Shown piece by piece: positions 20,235 to 30,042 of a stretch of 64,000 nucleotides of DNA (within the stretch, counting starts at the first letter, position 1; each line of letters starts with the position of its first letter). The stretch lies in NCBI GenBank assembly GCA_019448385.1, contig JAGTXO010000007.1, positions 310,001 to 374,000 of the forward strand, given 5' to 3'. The notes beneath the pieces are model-generated. The model saw only the letters and a list, made by a program, of their open reading frames with translations. It had not been told where the DNA came from and made no database searches. A program made the position numbers and the translations under genes. The DNA comes from Diacronema lutheri. Lineage: Eukaryota > Haptophyta > Pavlovophyceae > Pavlovales > Pavlovaceae.

Positions 20235-22958
20235 TCAACGCGCCCAGGGCCGGCATGGTGGTTTCGTCGTCGTGCGTACCTTTGCCGTGCGCAGGCCGTG
20301 CGGCCGCACGCGGTAACTGCGATCCGTTGGCGGCGCGGGCACCTGCGCGCGCATGAGCGACGATCCTTCCGCCTTTGAGAACGTCTGCCAGAACGAGTTG
20401 CATGCCGCGCCTATCGCGCCGGCCTCGCGCGCGCTCGTCCCAGCAAGCGTGTCCGCCTCAATCCGGAACATGAGCTCGGAGAGCGACGCGAGCGTCGCCT
20501 CCTTGGCGCGCTGCTCGACCTCGACCTCGTCCGGCTCGTCACTCTCCGCCGCCCGCTCGTCGTCCGCCTGCAGCTTGCGCACCAGCTCTCGCGTCTCTGC
20601 GCTGATCTTGTCGTCGATGCGCGGTGCGACGGAGCGCAGGTGCTCGATCGGCACAAGCGCAACGAGCACGGCAGCGGGCGACGGTGGGCGCGACTTGGAC
20701 ATGGGCGGTGTGAGGACGCCGCTCGCCTCGGCGTCCGCCACGGTGTCCAGCCACGCGGCCACCTGCCGCGGCGACGGCGCGAGCCGTCCGGTGTACGCAT
20801 ACCGGTAGTCCGGGCAGATGCCATCGATGTACATCTGCAGCGTCCACAGCACGCCGCGCAGGTAGGCGACCGGGTCGTGCAGCCGTTGGTGGTCGGCGCG
20901 CTCGAGTTCCGTCCCGAGCGGCACGTCCGAGAGGTCGTCCGAGGGGTCGTCCGAGAGGTCATCCGAGAGGTCGTCCGAGAGGTCGTCCGAGAGGTCGTCC
21001 GACAGGTCGTCCGAGAGGTCGTCCGAGGGGTCGTCCGAGAGGTCGTCCAACTCGTCGGACATGGCGTCGGAACGCTCGCTGGACTGGGCGGCGGAGCGCA
21101 CATCGTCGCACGCGTCGACGAGCTGCGTGCCGTACACCCCGCGCGGCGCACGCACGCGCCCCGCATCGCCCCTCCGTGCTAGCTGCACGATGGGCGAGGG
21201 CGTGACGCTGCCGCGCGGCTGCCTGTTCGGCTGCGGGTAGCGAGAAAGGCGGCGCCGCGCAGACTCGAGCGAGCGGAGCGCGGCCTGGTAGCGCGTCGGG
21301 CTGAGCGCCGCGAGCGCCACCCTCGCCGCATCCCACTGCGCATGCTTGCGCGACTTGTGCGCGCGCACTTCGCCTTGGGCGGGGTATGTGCGCCCGTCGA
21401 CGCATACGTGCGATTGCCACTCGCCGCTCGCGAGCTGCACGTCCTTGTACCACGGCCGGTCTGCGAGCTCGAGCTGCATCGTGCTCACGCATTCATTGAG
21501 CTTCATCGCAAAGACGGAGCCGCACACCGTCGCCTCGTCGTTGGCGCGGCGCATCTCCGCCAAGTCCTGCGCCGAGACGTGCGCGATCTCATGCGCTTTC
21601 GTGGCGAGGGTGCTCATCATCGAGCGTAAGAAGGGCGGGTGGAAGGAGCGCAACTCGTCGTCGATTAGCCCGCTCCGGCCCGCATGGCGAGGCGACCGTT
21701 TGAGCTGCACGTATGAGTCGTAAAGCATCGTGAGCGTGCAGCCGCGCAGGCGAGGAAGGTAGTCGTTGCCAAACATGCAGAGCAGAGCGGTCAGGTCGTG
21801 CGTAATCTGAGATGCCGAGCACTTGGGGAAGGTGCTCTCAAGACGACCAGCCAGCTCGAGGACGGAGATGCGAACCCACGGCACGCGCCCGCGCCGCGCC
21901 CCATTGTGCGTTTTCGCCACCGTCGAGTGCGTCAACACCTCGAAGCGGAACGTTGGGCTCCATGCGCCCTCCACGCCGTCCGCTCCCGGCGATGCGTCGG
22001 CCGCCGCGTGCGCATCGTCGTTCTCGTCCGGACACGTGTCGTCCGGACTCGTCTCGGCGTCGGAGGCGTCACTGGCGTCGCACGCCGTGGCGCGCGCGTG
22101 GAGCTGCGCGTCGCCGCCCTCGCCACCTTGCGCGCGCGCGCCGTCCACGCCGCTGCCGCCTTTTGGGCGCACGGCGCCGCGCTTCCCCACGCCACCCTTG
22201 CGGCCGTGCGCGCGCGCGGCGCGCGCGGCGTTGCGCTCGGCCGCGGCGCCAGCGAGGGCGCCCGACATGAGCCGGGGGAGTGCGGAGATGCATTGCAGCA
22301 CCAGATCGACGTCCGAGCCGATCACGCACACGGAGCGCGTGTCGGGCTTGCCGTCGGGTGCGGGCGGAAGCTGCGTGTTCAGCCAGTCAATAATCTTCAC
22401 CTCACCCTCGCCTGCGACCTGCGAGCCCGAGAGCCAAAAGGTCACGTTGCGGTAGGGCGCGTCGTTCTGCAGGCGGCGGCACGCGTAGTACGCGCACGCC
22501 TCGTGCATGTCGCGCATAAACTCAGAGCCCGGCGTGATGATCATCGACGAGAGCTTGCCTGACAGCGTCCGCCGTTTGGCGCGCCGCCGCCGCTGCGTGA
22601 GCAGCTTGGCGCGCGGCGCCGGCCCGTCGAAGGCGAGCACGACGGACTGCGTCGGCACGCACCGCTGCAGCTGCAGATTGAGCTCCATGAAGACGAGCAC
22701 CTTGGCGTGCTCAATGTCGTTCGCCTTCCTCACCGCGTGGTGCAACACCTGGTTCATATCGACCAGCACGTGCTCGTACCGCACGGGGTCGCCAACGGGC
22801 ACAAACGCGGTCGGGAACTTTCGGCGGAACCACGTCTGCAGCCCGGCGATCCCGCCGTCAGCGCACAGCGCGTGCAACGCCCACACAAGCGCCCACGCCA
22901 CAACCCGCCGCCGGCAACACGTGCACGACGCGCCGTCGCCTGCGCCGCGCGCCCCCAT
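20235..22958 (-). CDS. XRN-family 5'-3' exoribonuclease with hydrophobic N-terminal leader
   Basis: The ATG at 22958 gives 907 residues. Upstream in the same frame only antisense of the ankyrin gene is found, so I reject a longer start. XRN nuclease motifs appear in order: LVDMNQVLHHAVRKAN (about 63), VLAFDGPAPRAKLLTQRRRR (about 105), MIITPGSEFMRDM (about 142), SGSQVAGEGEVKIIDWL (about 175), VIGSDVDLVLQ (about 212) and CMFGNDYLPRL (about 395). The acidic residues of the two-metal active site are in place. Unlike nuclear and cytoplasmic XRN1/XRN2, which begin at once with the nuclease fold (MGVP.FF), this protein starts with basic residues and a hydrophobic stretch (VVAWALVWALHALCA), suggesting an organelle or secretory leader. 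A (DLSDD)n acidic repeat of about 40 residues lies near 640-680. Confidence 0.85.
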   Translation of the reverse strand: MGARGAGDGASCTCCRRRVVAWALVWALHALCADGGIAGLQTWFRRKFPTAFVPVGDPVRYEHVLVDMNQVLHHAVRKANDIEHAKVLVFMELNLQLQRCVPTQSVVLAFDGPAPRAKLLTQRRRRAKRRTLSGKLSSMIITPGSEFMRDMHEACAYYACRRLQNDAPYRNVTFWLSGSQVAGEGEVKIIDWLNTQLPPAPDGKPDTRSVCVIGSDVDLVLQCISALPRLMSGALAGAAAERNAARAARAHGRKGGVGKRGAVRPKGGSGVDGARAQGGEGGDAQLHARATACDASDASDAETSPDDTCPDENDDAHAAADASPGADGVEGAWSPTFRFEVLTHSTVAKTHNGARRGRVPWVRISVLELAGRLESTFPKCSASQITHDLTALLCMFGNDYLPRLRGCTLTMLYDSYVQLKRSPRHAGRSGLIDDELRSFHPPFLRSMMSTLATKAHEIAHVSAQDLAEMRRANDEATVCGSVFAMKLNECVSTMQLELADRPWYKDVQLASGEWQSHVCVDGRTYPAQGEVRAHKSRKHAQWDAARVALAALSPTRYQAALRSLESARRRLSRYPQPNRQPRGSVTPSPIVQLARRGDAGRVRAPRGVYGTQLVDACDDVRSAAQSSERSDAMSDELDDLSDDPSDDLSDDLSDDLSDDLSDDLSDDLSDDPSDDLSDVPLGTELERADHQRLHDPVAYLRGVLWTLQMYIDGICPDYRYAYTGRLAPSPRQVAAWLDTVADAEASGVLTPPMSKSRPPSPAAVLVALVPIEHLRSVAPRIDDKISAETRELVRKLQADDERAAESDEPDEVEVEQRAKEATLASLSELMFRIEADTLAGTSAREAGAIGAACNSFWQTFSKAEGSSLMRAQVPAPPTDRSYRVRPHGLRTAKVRTTTKPPCRPWAR
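20925..21060 (-). repeat. 12-bp tandem repeat coding for DLSD units in the XRN gene
   Basis: Roughly ten copies of a 12-base unit with the plus-strand core GAGAGGTCGTCC, reading as (DDLS)n in the XRN frame. Being in multiples of three, changes in copy number would preserve the reading frame. The encoded tract is acidic and probably disordered. Confidence 0.9.
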
Positions 22959-22989
22959 TGCACTCAAATTCGGAATTCCCCTTTGCGTG

Positions 22990-23775
22990 ATGCCGCCGGC
23001 GATGCCGCCGGCGATGCCGCCGGCTCGAGCCGAGCCCGGTCGCGATCGGCTGGCGCTCGTCTCGTGGCTGCCAGCCGAAGTGTTGGCGCGCGTCGGTGCG
23101 TTCGTAGACGATGAGGCGAGCGCGCTGTGCGCCCGTCTTTCGTGCCGTGCGCTCCGAGATGCGCTCCGAGCGCCGGCGCGCACGCCGCGCGCCGCGATGC
23201 TGCGCACGGCCGCGCTTGCCGCGTGCGCGTGGGAGCTGCCCGGCTTCCGCTCGGCGGCATTCGACGAGCACGAGCAGGCGGGATTGTGCGCGCATGCCGC
23301 ACGCGAAGGGAGCGTGGCCGCACTCGAATGGCTGCGCGCGAAAGGCTGCGCTTGGGACGGCGGAACGTGCTCAGCCGCGGCCGGCGCCGGCCACCTCGAG
23401 GTGCTCCAGTGGGCGCGCAAGCACGGCTGCCCGTGGGACCACAGCACATGCACGGCAGCGGCGGGCGGCGGCCACTTGGAGGTACTCCAATGGGCTTGGG
23501 GCCACGGCTGCGGCTGGAACTGGACGACGTGCACTGCCGCGGCTCGCAACGGGCACCTGCCCGCGCTCCGGTGGGCGCGCGAGCACGGCTGCGCGTGGCA
23601 CTGGGAGACGTGCGATGCGGCTGCTCGAAACGGCCAGCTGTCCGCGCTCCAGTGGGCGCACGAGCGCGGCTGCCCGCTGCCGCCGTGGCCGCACAATTCG
23701 CGCTGCTTGCGCGCGGTGCAGGGCGCGGGGCACGTGCATGTGCTCCTGTGGTTCGCCAGTCTGCGCGATGACTGA
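22990..23775 (+). CDS. F-box-like protein with ankyrin-type repeats
   Basis: 261 residues from the ATG at 22990. It begins MPPAMPPAMPPA, encoded by three 12-bp repeats. Residues about 22-60 (LVSWLPAEVLARVGAFVDDE then RLSCRALRDALR) resemble an F-box, the adaptor that recruits SCF ubiquitin ligases. From about residue 95 come five repeats of roughly 27 residues with the signature GHLEVLQWARKHGCPWD, ending in Cys-x-Trp, the divergent ankyrin type that is widely expanded in algae and protists (and also in giant viruses). Such proteins probably pick targets for ubiquitylation. The start codon is only 31 bases from that of the divergent XRN gene, so the two must share promoter sequence. Confidence 0.8.
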   Translation: MPPAMPPAMPPARAEPGRDRLALVSWLPAEVLARVGAFVDDEASALCARLSCRALRDALRAPARTPRAAMLRTAALAACAWELPGFRSAAFDEHEQAGLCAHAAREGSVAALEWLRAKGCAWDGGTCSAAAGAGHLEVLQWARKHGCPWDHSTCTAAAGGGHLEVLQWAWGHGCGWNWTTCTAAARNGHLPALRWAREHGCAWHWETCDAAARNGQLSALQWAHERGCPLPPWPHNSRCLRAVQGAGHVHVLLWFASLRDD

Positions 23776-23972
23776 TCCATGATCGCTCGTTGTGCGACTG
23801 CGGTTCTGCCTTGAGGACGGAGGCAGCCGGCGCGTGCACAAGCCTCGCTTGCCAGCACCTCAGTGCCCGCCTCTCTTCCCATCGCCTTCCTCTCGTCCCC
23901 CCTCCCTCTCACTCCACGCTGTCTGCTCGTCACTGCACTGTCTGCTCGCTGTCTGCCAGTCACGGCCCCGCC

Positions 23973-26144
23973 TCAGTGCTTGCCGGTTTCGCAATCGTCT
24001 CCACCCTCACCGCACGGGAAGTTCGGCGAGCCCTCGGGCGCGGTGAACGCCTTTGGCACCGCCCACGCGCAGTCCTCCTCGAGGTGAAGCGCGTTGTTGC
24101 CCATCGCAACGCGGATGTAGCCCATCTCGCCCCAATATTCGCCCCAGCCTGGGCGCGCGCGGGGAAGGCAGTTGGCGGCGGGAGTGGCGGACACACACAC
24201 GCACGCACACACATTCAGCGCGTGTGAGGCTGGGCGCGTGCAGCAACCGCCCGGGGCGCGGAGGGTGGAAGGCAGCGTTGAAGGCAGTGTGGGAGGAGCG
24301 CTCACTGTTGCGCACGATCCAATAGGGCGTGCCCTGCTCTTCGCCCCAGCCGACCACCGAGACGATGTGGTTCACCTCGTCGCCCTTGAGAGAAGAGACG
24401 CCTGCCGGTTCGAAGGGAGGGGAAGGGGGGGGGGGGGGGGGGGCGAAGGGGAAGCGCTTGTTTGCGGGCAAGGCTCAGCAGCACGCGGCAGGGCGTGCAT
24501 GCCGATCAAAACAGCGCGCAATTTTGAACAATCCCCCCCCCCCCCCCCAAAAAAAGGAAAAGGAAAAGGAAAAGAAAGAAAAAGGAAAGAGCTTCTGCCT
24601 CTCACCTCCGTAGTAATCGATGATTGGCTCGGCATCGATGCCGCACGAGATCGGCCCGCGCGCGAAGATCTCCGCCTTCATCGCCGCAGCCCCGCTCAGC
24701 GTGCCGTACTCGGAGATGGTCGCGTTCGGGTACTTGGCAATCGCCACGCACGTGCCGCCCATCGACGAGAAGGTGTTGCACGTGCGCGCAATGTTCTGCG
24801 GCGTGCAGCTCCAGTCAGCCGCAGGGCAGAGGCCCTCGTCTGACTCAGACGAGCACGCCATGTACCTGCCCCGCAGAAAAGCAGAGCGCGCGCAGCGGGA
24901 GGGGGGGAGGGGGGGGGGGGGGGGGGGGGGAAGGGGGGGGGGGTCCGTGCCGCGTGGTCAGGGCACGACACAACGGCCATCGCAGAGGCCCGCCCCAGCC
25001 CCTCCGCCCCAGCCCCTCCGCCCCAGCCCCTCCGCCCCAGCCCCTCCGCCCCAGCCCCTCCGCCCCAGCCCCTCCGCCCCAGCCCCTCCGCCCCAGCCCC
25101 TCCGCCCCAGCCCCTCCGCCCCAGCCCCTCCGCCCCAGCCCCTCCGCCCCAGCCCCTCCGCCCCAGCCCCTCCGCCCCAGCCCCTCCGCCCCAGCCCCTC
25201 CGCCCCAGCCCCTCCGCCCCAGCCCCTCCGCCCCAGCCCCTCCGCCCCAGCCCCTCCGCCCCAGCCCCTCCGCCCCAGCCCCTCCGCCCCAGCCCCTCCG
25301 CCCCGCCACCGTCGCGGCGCGCGACGCGCGACGACGCGGCTCACGGGTTTGACGACTCGTACGAGATGCCCGAGCCCGTCGCGCGGCTGAGCCGATAGAG
25401 CCAGTGGTAGACGCCGGCAGTTGAGCCGCCATGGCACGAGCCGACTCCGCCGCAATTGAGGATGTGCTGAACCGACAGGTTGATGTCGACGCCCTGCGCC
25501 TTGCGCGCGATCTTGATGCGGTCGGCAAGCGCCGAGACGGCGCCGTGCGCCCAGCACGAACCTGCGTCGCGCGCGCGCGCGCGTCACAGCACGCGCGCGT
25601 TCGCCAGCGTGCGCGAGATCGCGAGCCGTGCGTCGCGCATGCGGTCGCCCGGCGCACGGGCGTGCGCGCGCCTCCTCTGCGCACACTCACCGCAATACTG
25701 AGGCAAGTGCTGGTTGCGCGACATGGTGCAGTAGTTCACGCCGTCCTTGTTGCACCACGTGAACTCCGCCGGCATCGCGACGCCCTGGAGCGCATCCTGC
25801 GGCCGAGGCGACGTGAACTGCTCGCGCACGATGCCCGCCGCCTCCTCCTGCGCGCGCGTCCAGACCGCGCTAGCCACCTTGCGCGCCGGGGCACGCGTCG
25901 CAAGCTCGGCCGGCGTGGCCACGCCCGGCAGCGCGTCCTGCGGCCGGAGCGACGTGAAGTGCTCGCGCACGATGCCCGCCGCCGCCTCCTGCGCGCGAGT
26001 CCAGACCGCGCTGGGCACCTTGTCCGTCGAGGGGCGCGCGATGCGCTCGACCTCCTTCTGGCCCTTGCTCCACGTCTCGGCGATGAACTTGTCCGGGCCG
26101 GTGCCCAGCGGCAGGGCGAGCGCGAGGAGGGCGGAGACGAGCAT
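23973..26144 (-). CDS. CTSZ: Cathepsin Z/X-like papain-family cysteine protease, 5 exons
   Basis: Exons on the minus strand: 26144-25691, 25561-25345, 24865-24606, 24401-24306 and 24148-23973 (400 residues). All introns are GT-AG, and phases agree. I chose the internal ATG at 26144 because it opens a signal peptide (MLVSALLALALPLG); an upstream in-frame ATG exists at 26192. The mature enzyme has the cathepsin Z pattern: [20 protein letters not shown], with the catalytic Cys split by intron 1 at the preceding Gly, the His in EVNHIVSVVGWG, and the Asn in YWIVRNSWGEYWGEMG. Cathepsin Z is a lysosomal/vacuolar carboxypeptidase. The propeptide contains a 47-residue tandem duplication. Introns 2 and 3 contain minisatellite and homopolymer tracts. 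The Z-specific insert close to the active site was not examined in detail. Confidence 0.93.
24426..24444 (+). repeat. G homopolymer in cathepsin Z intron 3
   Basis: A run of about 18 G on the plus strand inside the third intron. Nearby at 24533-24592 are a C run, an A run and a GGAAAA repeat. None affects coding. Confidence 0.85.
24901..24952 (+). repeat. Interrupted G-rich tract in cathepsin Z intron 2
   Basis: Nearly continuous G (with a few A) for about 50 bases on the plus strand, close to the 3' end of intron 2. On the sense (minus) strand it is a C/T tract, so it can serve as a long polypyrimidine tract before the AG at 24866. Confidence 0.85.
24993..25302 (+). repeat. 14-bp minisatellite, about 22 copies, in cathepsin Z intron 2
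   Basis: A nearly perfect tandem array with the 14-base unit CCCCAGCCCCTCCG. It lies wholly within the 479-base intron 2 (25344-24866). On the sense strand the unit reads CGGAGGGGCTGGGG, with repeated G4 and G4 runs that could fold as G-quadruplexes in the transcript. The array is open in all three plus frames, which creates false Pro-rich frames. Confidence 0.95.
25757..26038 (-). repeat. 141-bp tandem duplication in the cathepsin Z propeptide
   Basis: Two adjacent copies of about 141 bases (47 codons). Each codes for VWTRAQE.AAGIVRE.FTS.RPQDAL.GVA.PAE with few differences. The duplication is in frame inside exon 1, before the mature enzyme begins. Confidence 0.85.
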
Positions 26145-26272
26145 TCCTTTCGGGGAGGTGAAGAGGCAGAAGAGAGAGGACGCCGCGTCCAAACCGCGCG
26201 CGTTTCACTCGCTCGACGAAACTCTGTGGGAGTGTCAGCCAAGCCTAGACGCCGGACCTCACTCAGTGACAA

Positions 26273-27788
26273 TCACAGTTCGTCCTTGAGCGCGAGGAGT
26301 GGCGCGTCCTCGCGTTCCTTGCCGCTGTCCGCCGCCACCGCGCCCGCCGCCGACGAGTCGCCGCGAGCGCCGCCTCCGCCGCTCAGAAATGCCGTCTCGC
26401 GCAGGTTGCGCATATACAGCTCGCACGCTCCCGCGTGATCGCCGAAGAAGGACATGTGCCCGCCCTCCATCGGCGCGGAGCGTCTGCGCAGCTGTGCGTC
26501 CGCGTCCGCGCGCGTCCGCGCGCCGTATCGGGCGCTCAGGATCCGGCGCGGCGCGTCCGGGTGCATCATCTCATCCGCGGCCGCATACAGCACGAACACG
26601 TCGCCCTCGATCCGCGCCGCCTTGCCGACCGTGTCGAGCAGATCGGTCGGCGCGCAACCCGCCTGCGTGCCGCCGAGCCCGCGCTTGAAGCACATCCGTA
26701 CGAGCAAGAACGCCACCGCGCGCGAGACGGCCGGCGTGATGCATGCGCGCGCTACTCGCATTGTCCTCAGCCAGCCCTTGCCATGCAGGAAGCGCGTGAC
26801 CGTGCTCTCGACGACTCCATGCGTCATGTGATGCGTCACCTCCTTGAGCGTGCAGAAGGGCTGGTCGAGCGTCAGCCGCACGCCCGGGTGGTTCAGCGCG
26901 ACCGCCGCGCCGATCGCCCCGCCGATCGAGATGCCGTGTACGAGGATGCCCGTGGGAGCGAGGAGGCGGTCGTGTGCCAAGTAGGTGTACGCCGCCTCCG
27001 CGTCGAGGTAGGCGCTCAGTTCGGTCGGGCACAGCGACGGTGCGTCGGCGCCGCTATCACCCGAGAGGATCGCAGCCGCCGCCGCCGCAGCCGCCTCGCT
27101 GCTCGTACTGCTCGGCTGTGGTGGCGCGGCTTCGTCGGCGAGCGCTCGTGCGGCAGCGCCGGAGAGCTGCGGCGGCGTTGCCGGATTGAGCGGGTCCGGG
27201 TAGCCCCACAGGTTGACGAGCAGCACGGGCACGCGTAGGCGGCGCAGGTACCTGCCGCGCGCGAGGGGTGAGGCGGTGAGGAAGAGGAGAGGAGGACGAG
27301 AAGGAGGAGGAGGCGGAGGAGGCGCGCGATGAGCCACGTATCCACGACGGCACGCGCGCGGCGGGCGGAGATGGCCCTTGGCGCGGCGATCGGTGCACCG
27401 CGCGCGGGTATGGGCCCAACCTCAGGCCTGCCTGCTTGCGGCGCTGCGCCTCTCACCACTCGGCATACTCGACAAGATCGTCGAGGACCATCGCGTTCGC
27501 GCCAAGGATGATGACGGCAACATCAGCGCGCGCAGGCTGCGCGGGCTCCGCCCACACCGCCGAGATCGCGCGCTTGTCGTGCGTGACCAGCCGCACGGGC
27601 TGCCCGTTCAGCCGGCGCAGCACGAGCTGCCGTTGCGCGGCGTGGTGCGGCCCGCGGCTCGTGCCGCCGAGCGGGAAGAAGAACATGTTGCGCAGCTTGG
27701 GCCAGTCCTGGCCGATCACGCGCGCAATCACGCCCCAGACGCCCAACACCGGGATGCCAATCGCGATTGGGATAAGCGGCAGCGGCAT
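26273..27788 (-). CDS. Alpha/beta-hydrolase fold membrane-anchored protein, 2 exons
   Basis: Exons 27788-27457 and 27251-26273, joined across a 205-base GT-AG intron to give 436 residues. The join reconstructs a normal fold start: VIILGANAMVLDDLVEYAEW then YLRRLRVPVLLVNLWGYPDP. The nucleophile elbow is GILVHGISIGGAIG (about 215-225); the acid and His would be YAAADEMMHPD and MEGGHMSFFGDH. The first 25 residues are hydrophobic (LPLIPIAIGIPVLGVWGVIA), predicting a signal-anchor. This resembles the ABHD13/BEM46-like and FAM135-like serine hydrolases, but the exact substrate (lipid or protein acyl) is unknown. A poly-Ala stretch in the middle is species-specific. Confidence 0.8.
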
Positions 27789-28180
27789 CGTCGCGAGCGC
27801 CGCCGCGGAGTTAAGCGCGGTTGCACGCTGTCACTTGACTACAGACACCAGAATTCGTGACGGCAGTTGGGCAGTGGGCACACATGTGACATGAGTGATG
27901 AGCCATGAGCGCTCGCCAAGTCGACACCAATGGCACACCGCGACCTGGCACCGGCTCTGCGGGAGCTCCCCCCCCCCCCCCCCCCCCCCCCCCACCCCCC
28001 CCCCCCCCCCCCCCACACCCCCCTGGCCCCCGCCCGGTTCTCTCGGGTGAAGTTGCACCCCGATGGAGTCACGCATTTCACAGCCCACTCGCTTAGCGCC
28101 GCGCACGCCATCGATCGGCAGCGCTGGCGCCGCACCACGACGAACGCGCAGCAAAGCCACCGGCCGTCGCGCACGGCCGC
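27789..28180. other. Intergenic stretch with long poly-C tract
   Basis: About 390 bases between the alpha/beta-hydrolase start and the ARM/IQ gene end. At 27969-28022 there is a nearly continuous C run interrupted by a few A. No gene is supported. The region next to 27788 is probably the hydrolase promoter. Confidence 0.6.
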
Positions 28181-29848
28181 TCAGTGCGCCTTGCCCAGCC
28201 GGCCGCCGCCGCCCGGTCGCCGCGCGTCGTCAACGTGTGTGCGCACGCTCTTCCCGCGCCACGTCGCCTGTATGCGCGTCGCGCCCTCCTGCTCGTGTGA
28301 CTCGCTGCGCTCGTGCTTGCCCGCGATGAGGGAGCGCGCCTTCTGCGTCGCGCCGAGCGCCTCGTCGTCGAGCGGCGCCGACGCGTACACGTGCAGGTTG
28401 GTGAGGACGCCCGCCGCGTATTCGTGGCATGCTGCGTCCGACTCGGCGTGCGTCATGAGTGCGTTGAGCGCACCGACAGCGCCGCGCTTGACGAGCTCGT
28501 CGCACACGGGCGTGAGCTCAAAGGTCAGGTTCTGCAGCGCCGCCGCCGCCTGCGACATGGCCGCGTTGCGCGCCGCGCGGTCGTCCACCGCCTCGGCCCG
28601 CACGTGGCTTTGAATCACACCGAGCAGCGCCTCGACTGCACCCGCATGGATCGCGGCGCGCTGGCCGTTGGGCGTGTACGAGAGGTTGGCGACGATGCAG
28701 CAGGCATACGCCTGCGTCGACGGGTGCTCGCGCTGCGCGGCGAGCATCGCGACGATCTCGTCCGAGTGCAGCGCGAGCTCGGCGAGCCGGAGCGACGAGC
28801 ACGAAGCGGCGAACGTTGCGAGCGCGTGCACGCATTTTGCGCGCGCGGTTAGGTTTGGGTCGCGGAGGCCGCGGATGAGTTCCATCATGGAGGACATGGG
28901 GCCGACGTGCTCGTCGTCAAGCTTTTCCACCTTCTTGGCGAAGTGATAGTTCTTTTCCGATTGGAAACGGCGCACGTTCTTCTGGATGTCCACGGCCGCG
29001 TCGCGCCGCTCAACCAGCTTCTTGTGCTCCTCCTCGAGCTCCTTGTGCCGACGCTCGGTGGTCTCCTCCACCTTCTTGCGCGCGCCGGGCAGAATCTTGT
29101 TCGTCAGCTTTGGTGCCTTGATCGCCAGGTCGTTAACGAGCAGCAGCGCCTTGTGCGCGTGCACGAGTGTGTGCTCGTCAAGCACCTCCGAAATGTCGGG
29201 CCGCGCGAGCAGCTCGCGCAGCTGCTGCTCGCCGCCCGTCTTGCGGAGCATCTCGGCGGCGCCGACCTGATTGGCCAGGTTGCGCACGCCCGCGATCGCG
29301 TACGGTAGCACGAGCGCCGACTGCGCCTGTGCCTCGTCGTCGGAGAGGAGCGCGAGGAAGAGGCCGAGCGCATTGATCTCGGGCCGCATCAGCTGCACGT
29401 GGCCGTTGACGCAGGCGAGGTTGGCGAGGACGGAGAGGGCGAGCACGGCGGACTTGGCCGCAAACCCATCTCCCTCCTCCCGCTCGTTCTCGATGATCCG
29501 CACCATCGTGTACGCGACGTTTGCAAGGTCGCACAGCTCGAGCGCCTTGGTCGCCTCCTTTGAGCCGGCCGGCACCTTGCTCATGATGAAGGCGAGGTCG
29601 AAGAGCGCACGGCCGCGCAGATTGAGCGTCATGTACAGCGGCTTCTTATCCGGCGATTTGATCGGCGACGTGATCGCCTCGTCCAGCTTGCGCCGCACCG
29701 CATCGGCGAGGCGCGGGATTGCGTCAACCGAGTCCACGTCCTGCCGCTCGTCGCTGCCTGCGGACTGGCGCGCGGTGAGCGGCGTGGCCACGGCGGCCGT
29801 GCCGGTGGGCGAGCCGGTGACACCCTTGCTCGGCGACAAATCCACCAT
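28181..29848 (-). CDS. Armadillo-repeat protein with two IQ motifs
   Basis: 555 residues without introns. The body is armadillo-like helical repeat sequence, with typical units such as VLALSVLANLACVNGHVQLM, YAIAGVRNLANQVGAAEML and ACCIVANLSYTPNGQRAAIH. Two IQ motifs are visible: AAVDIQKNVRRFQSEK near 290 and ATRIQATWRGKSVR near 530. These bind calmodulin or related light chains. A charged coiled-coil segment (ETTERRHKELEEEHKKLVER) precedes the first IQ. The combination suggests a calcium-responsive scaffold, perhaps cytoskeletal or flagellar, but I cannot name an orthologue. The gene is divergent from the RING protein, with 214 bases between starts. Confidence 0.75.
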   Translation of the reverse strand: MVDLSPSKGVTGSPTGTAAVATPLTARQSAGSDERQDVDSVDAIPRLADAVRRKLDEAITSPIKSPDKKPLYMTLNLRGRALFDLAFIMSKVPAGSKEATKALELCDLANVAYTMVRIIENEREEGDGFAAKSAVLALSVLANLACVNGHVQLMRPEINALGLFLALLSDDEAQAQSALVLPYAIAGVRNLANQVGAAEMLRKTGGEQQLRELLARPDISEVLDEHTLVHAHKALLLVNDLAIKAPKLTNKILPGARKKVEETTERRHKELEEEHKKLVERRDAAVDIQKNVRRFQSEKNYHFAKKVEKLDDEHVGPMSSMMELIRGLRDPNLTARAKCVHALATFAASCSSLRLAELALHSDEIVAMLAAQREHPSTQAYACCIVANLSYTPNGQRAAIHAGAVEALLGVIQSHVRAEAVDDRAARNAAMSQAAAALQNLTFELTPVCDELVKRGAVGALNALMTHAESDAACHEYAAGVLTNLHVYASAPLDDEALGATQKARSLIAGKHERSESHEQEGATRIQATWRGKSVRTHVDDARRPGGGGRLGKAH

Positions 29849-30042
29849 CCAGTGGCGCGGCTCCTGCTCGGTGCGCTCGTGCGCGCCCTGGCGCCTGTCT
29901 GGTGGTCGACCTGTGCGCTCGTTCGTCCGCGGCGACCGCAGAGTAACGGAATCCGTCGTAAATGTCGTCCCAGCATGTAGGAGTCCTGTGTTGATGTACT
30001 CAACTCAATAAAGACGTGTCACAGACTGGACGACTCGAGGCG

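Noticed and set aside
22959-23963. Upstream extension of the XRN frame by about 335 codons
   Set aside because: It is antisense to the F-box/ankyrin gene and lacks any resemblance to XRN. The ATG at 22958 gives the expected leader and nuclease start.
24993-25302. CRISPR-like array
   Set aside because: Units are head-to-tail with no spacers. It is a minisatellite. The same applies to the (CCCTG)n, DLSD and (GATGCT)n arrays.
24620-25390. Pro-rich protein made of PAPPPQPLRPS repeats
   Set aside because: The frame is produced by the 14-bp minisatellite, open in three plus frames, and lies antisense inside a cathepsin Z intron.
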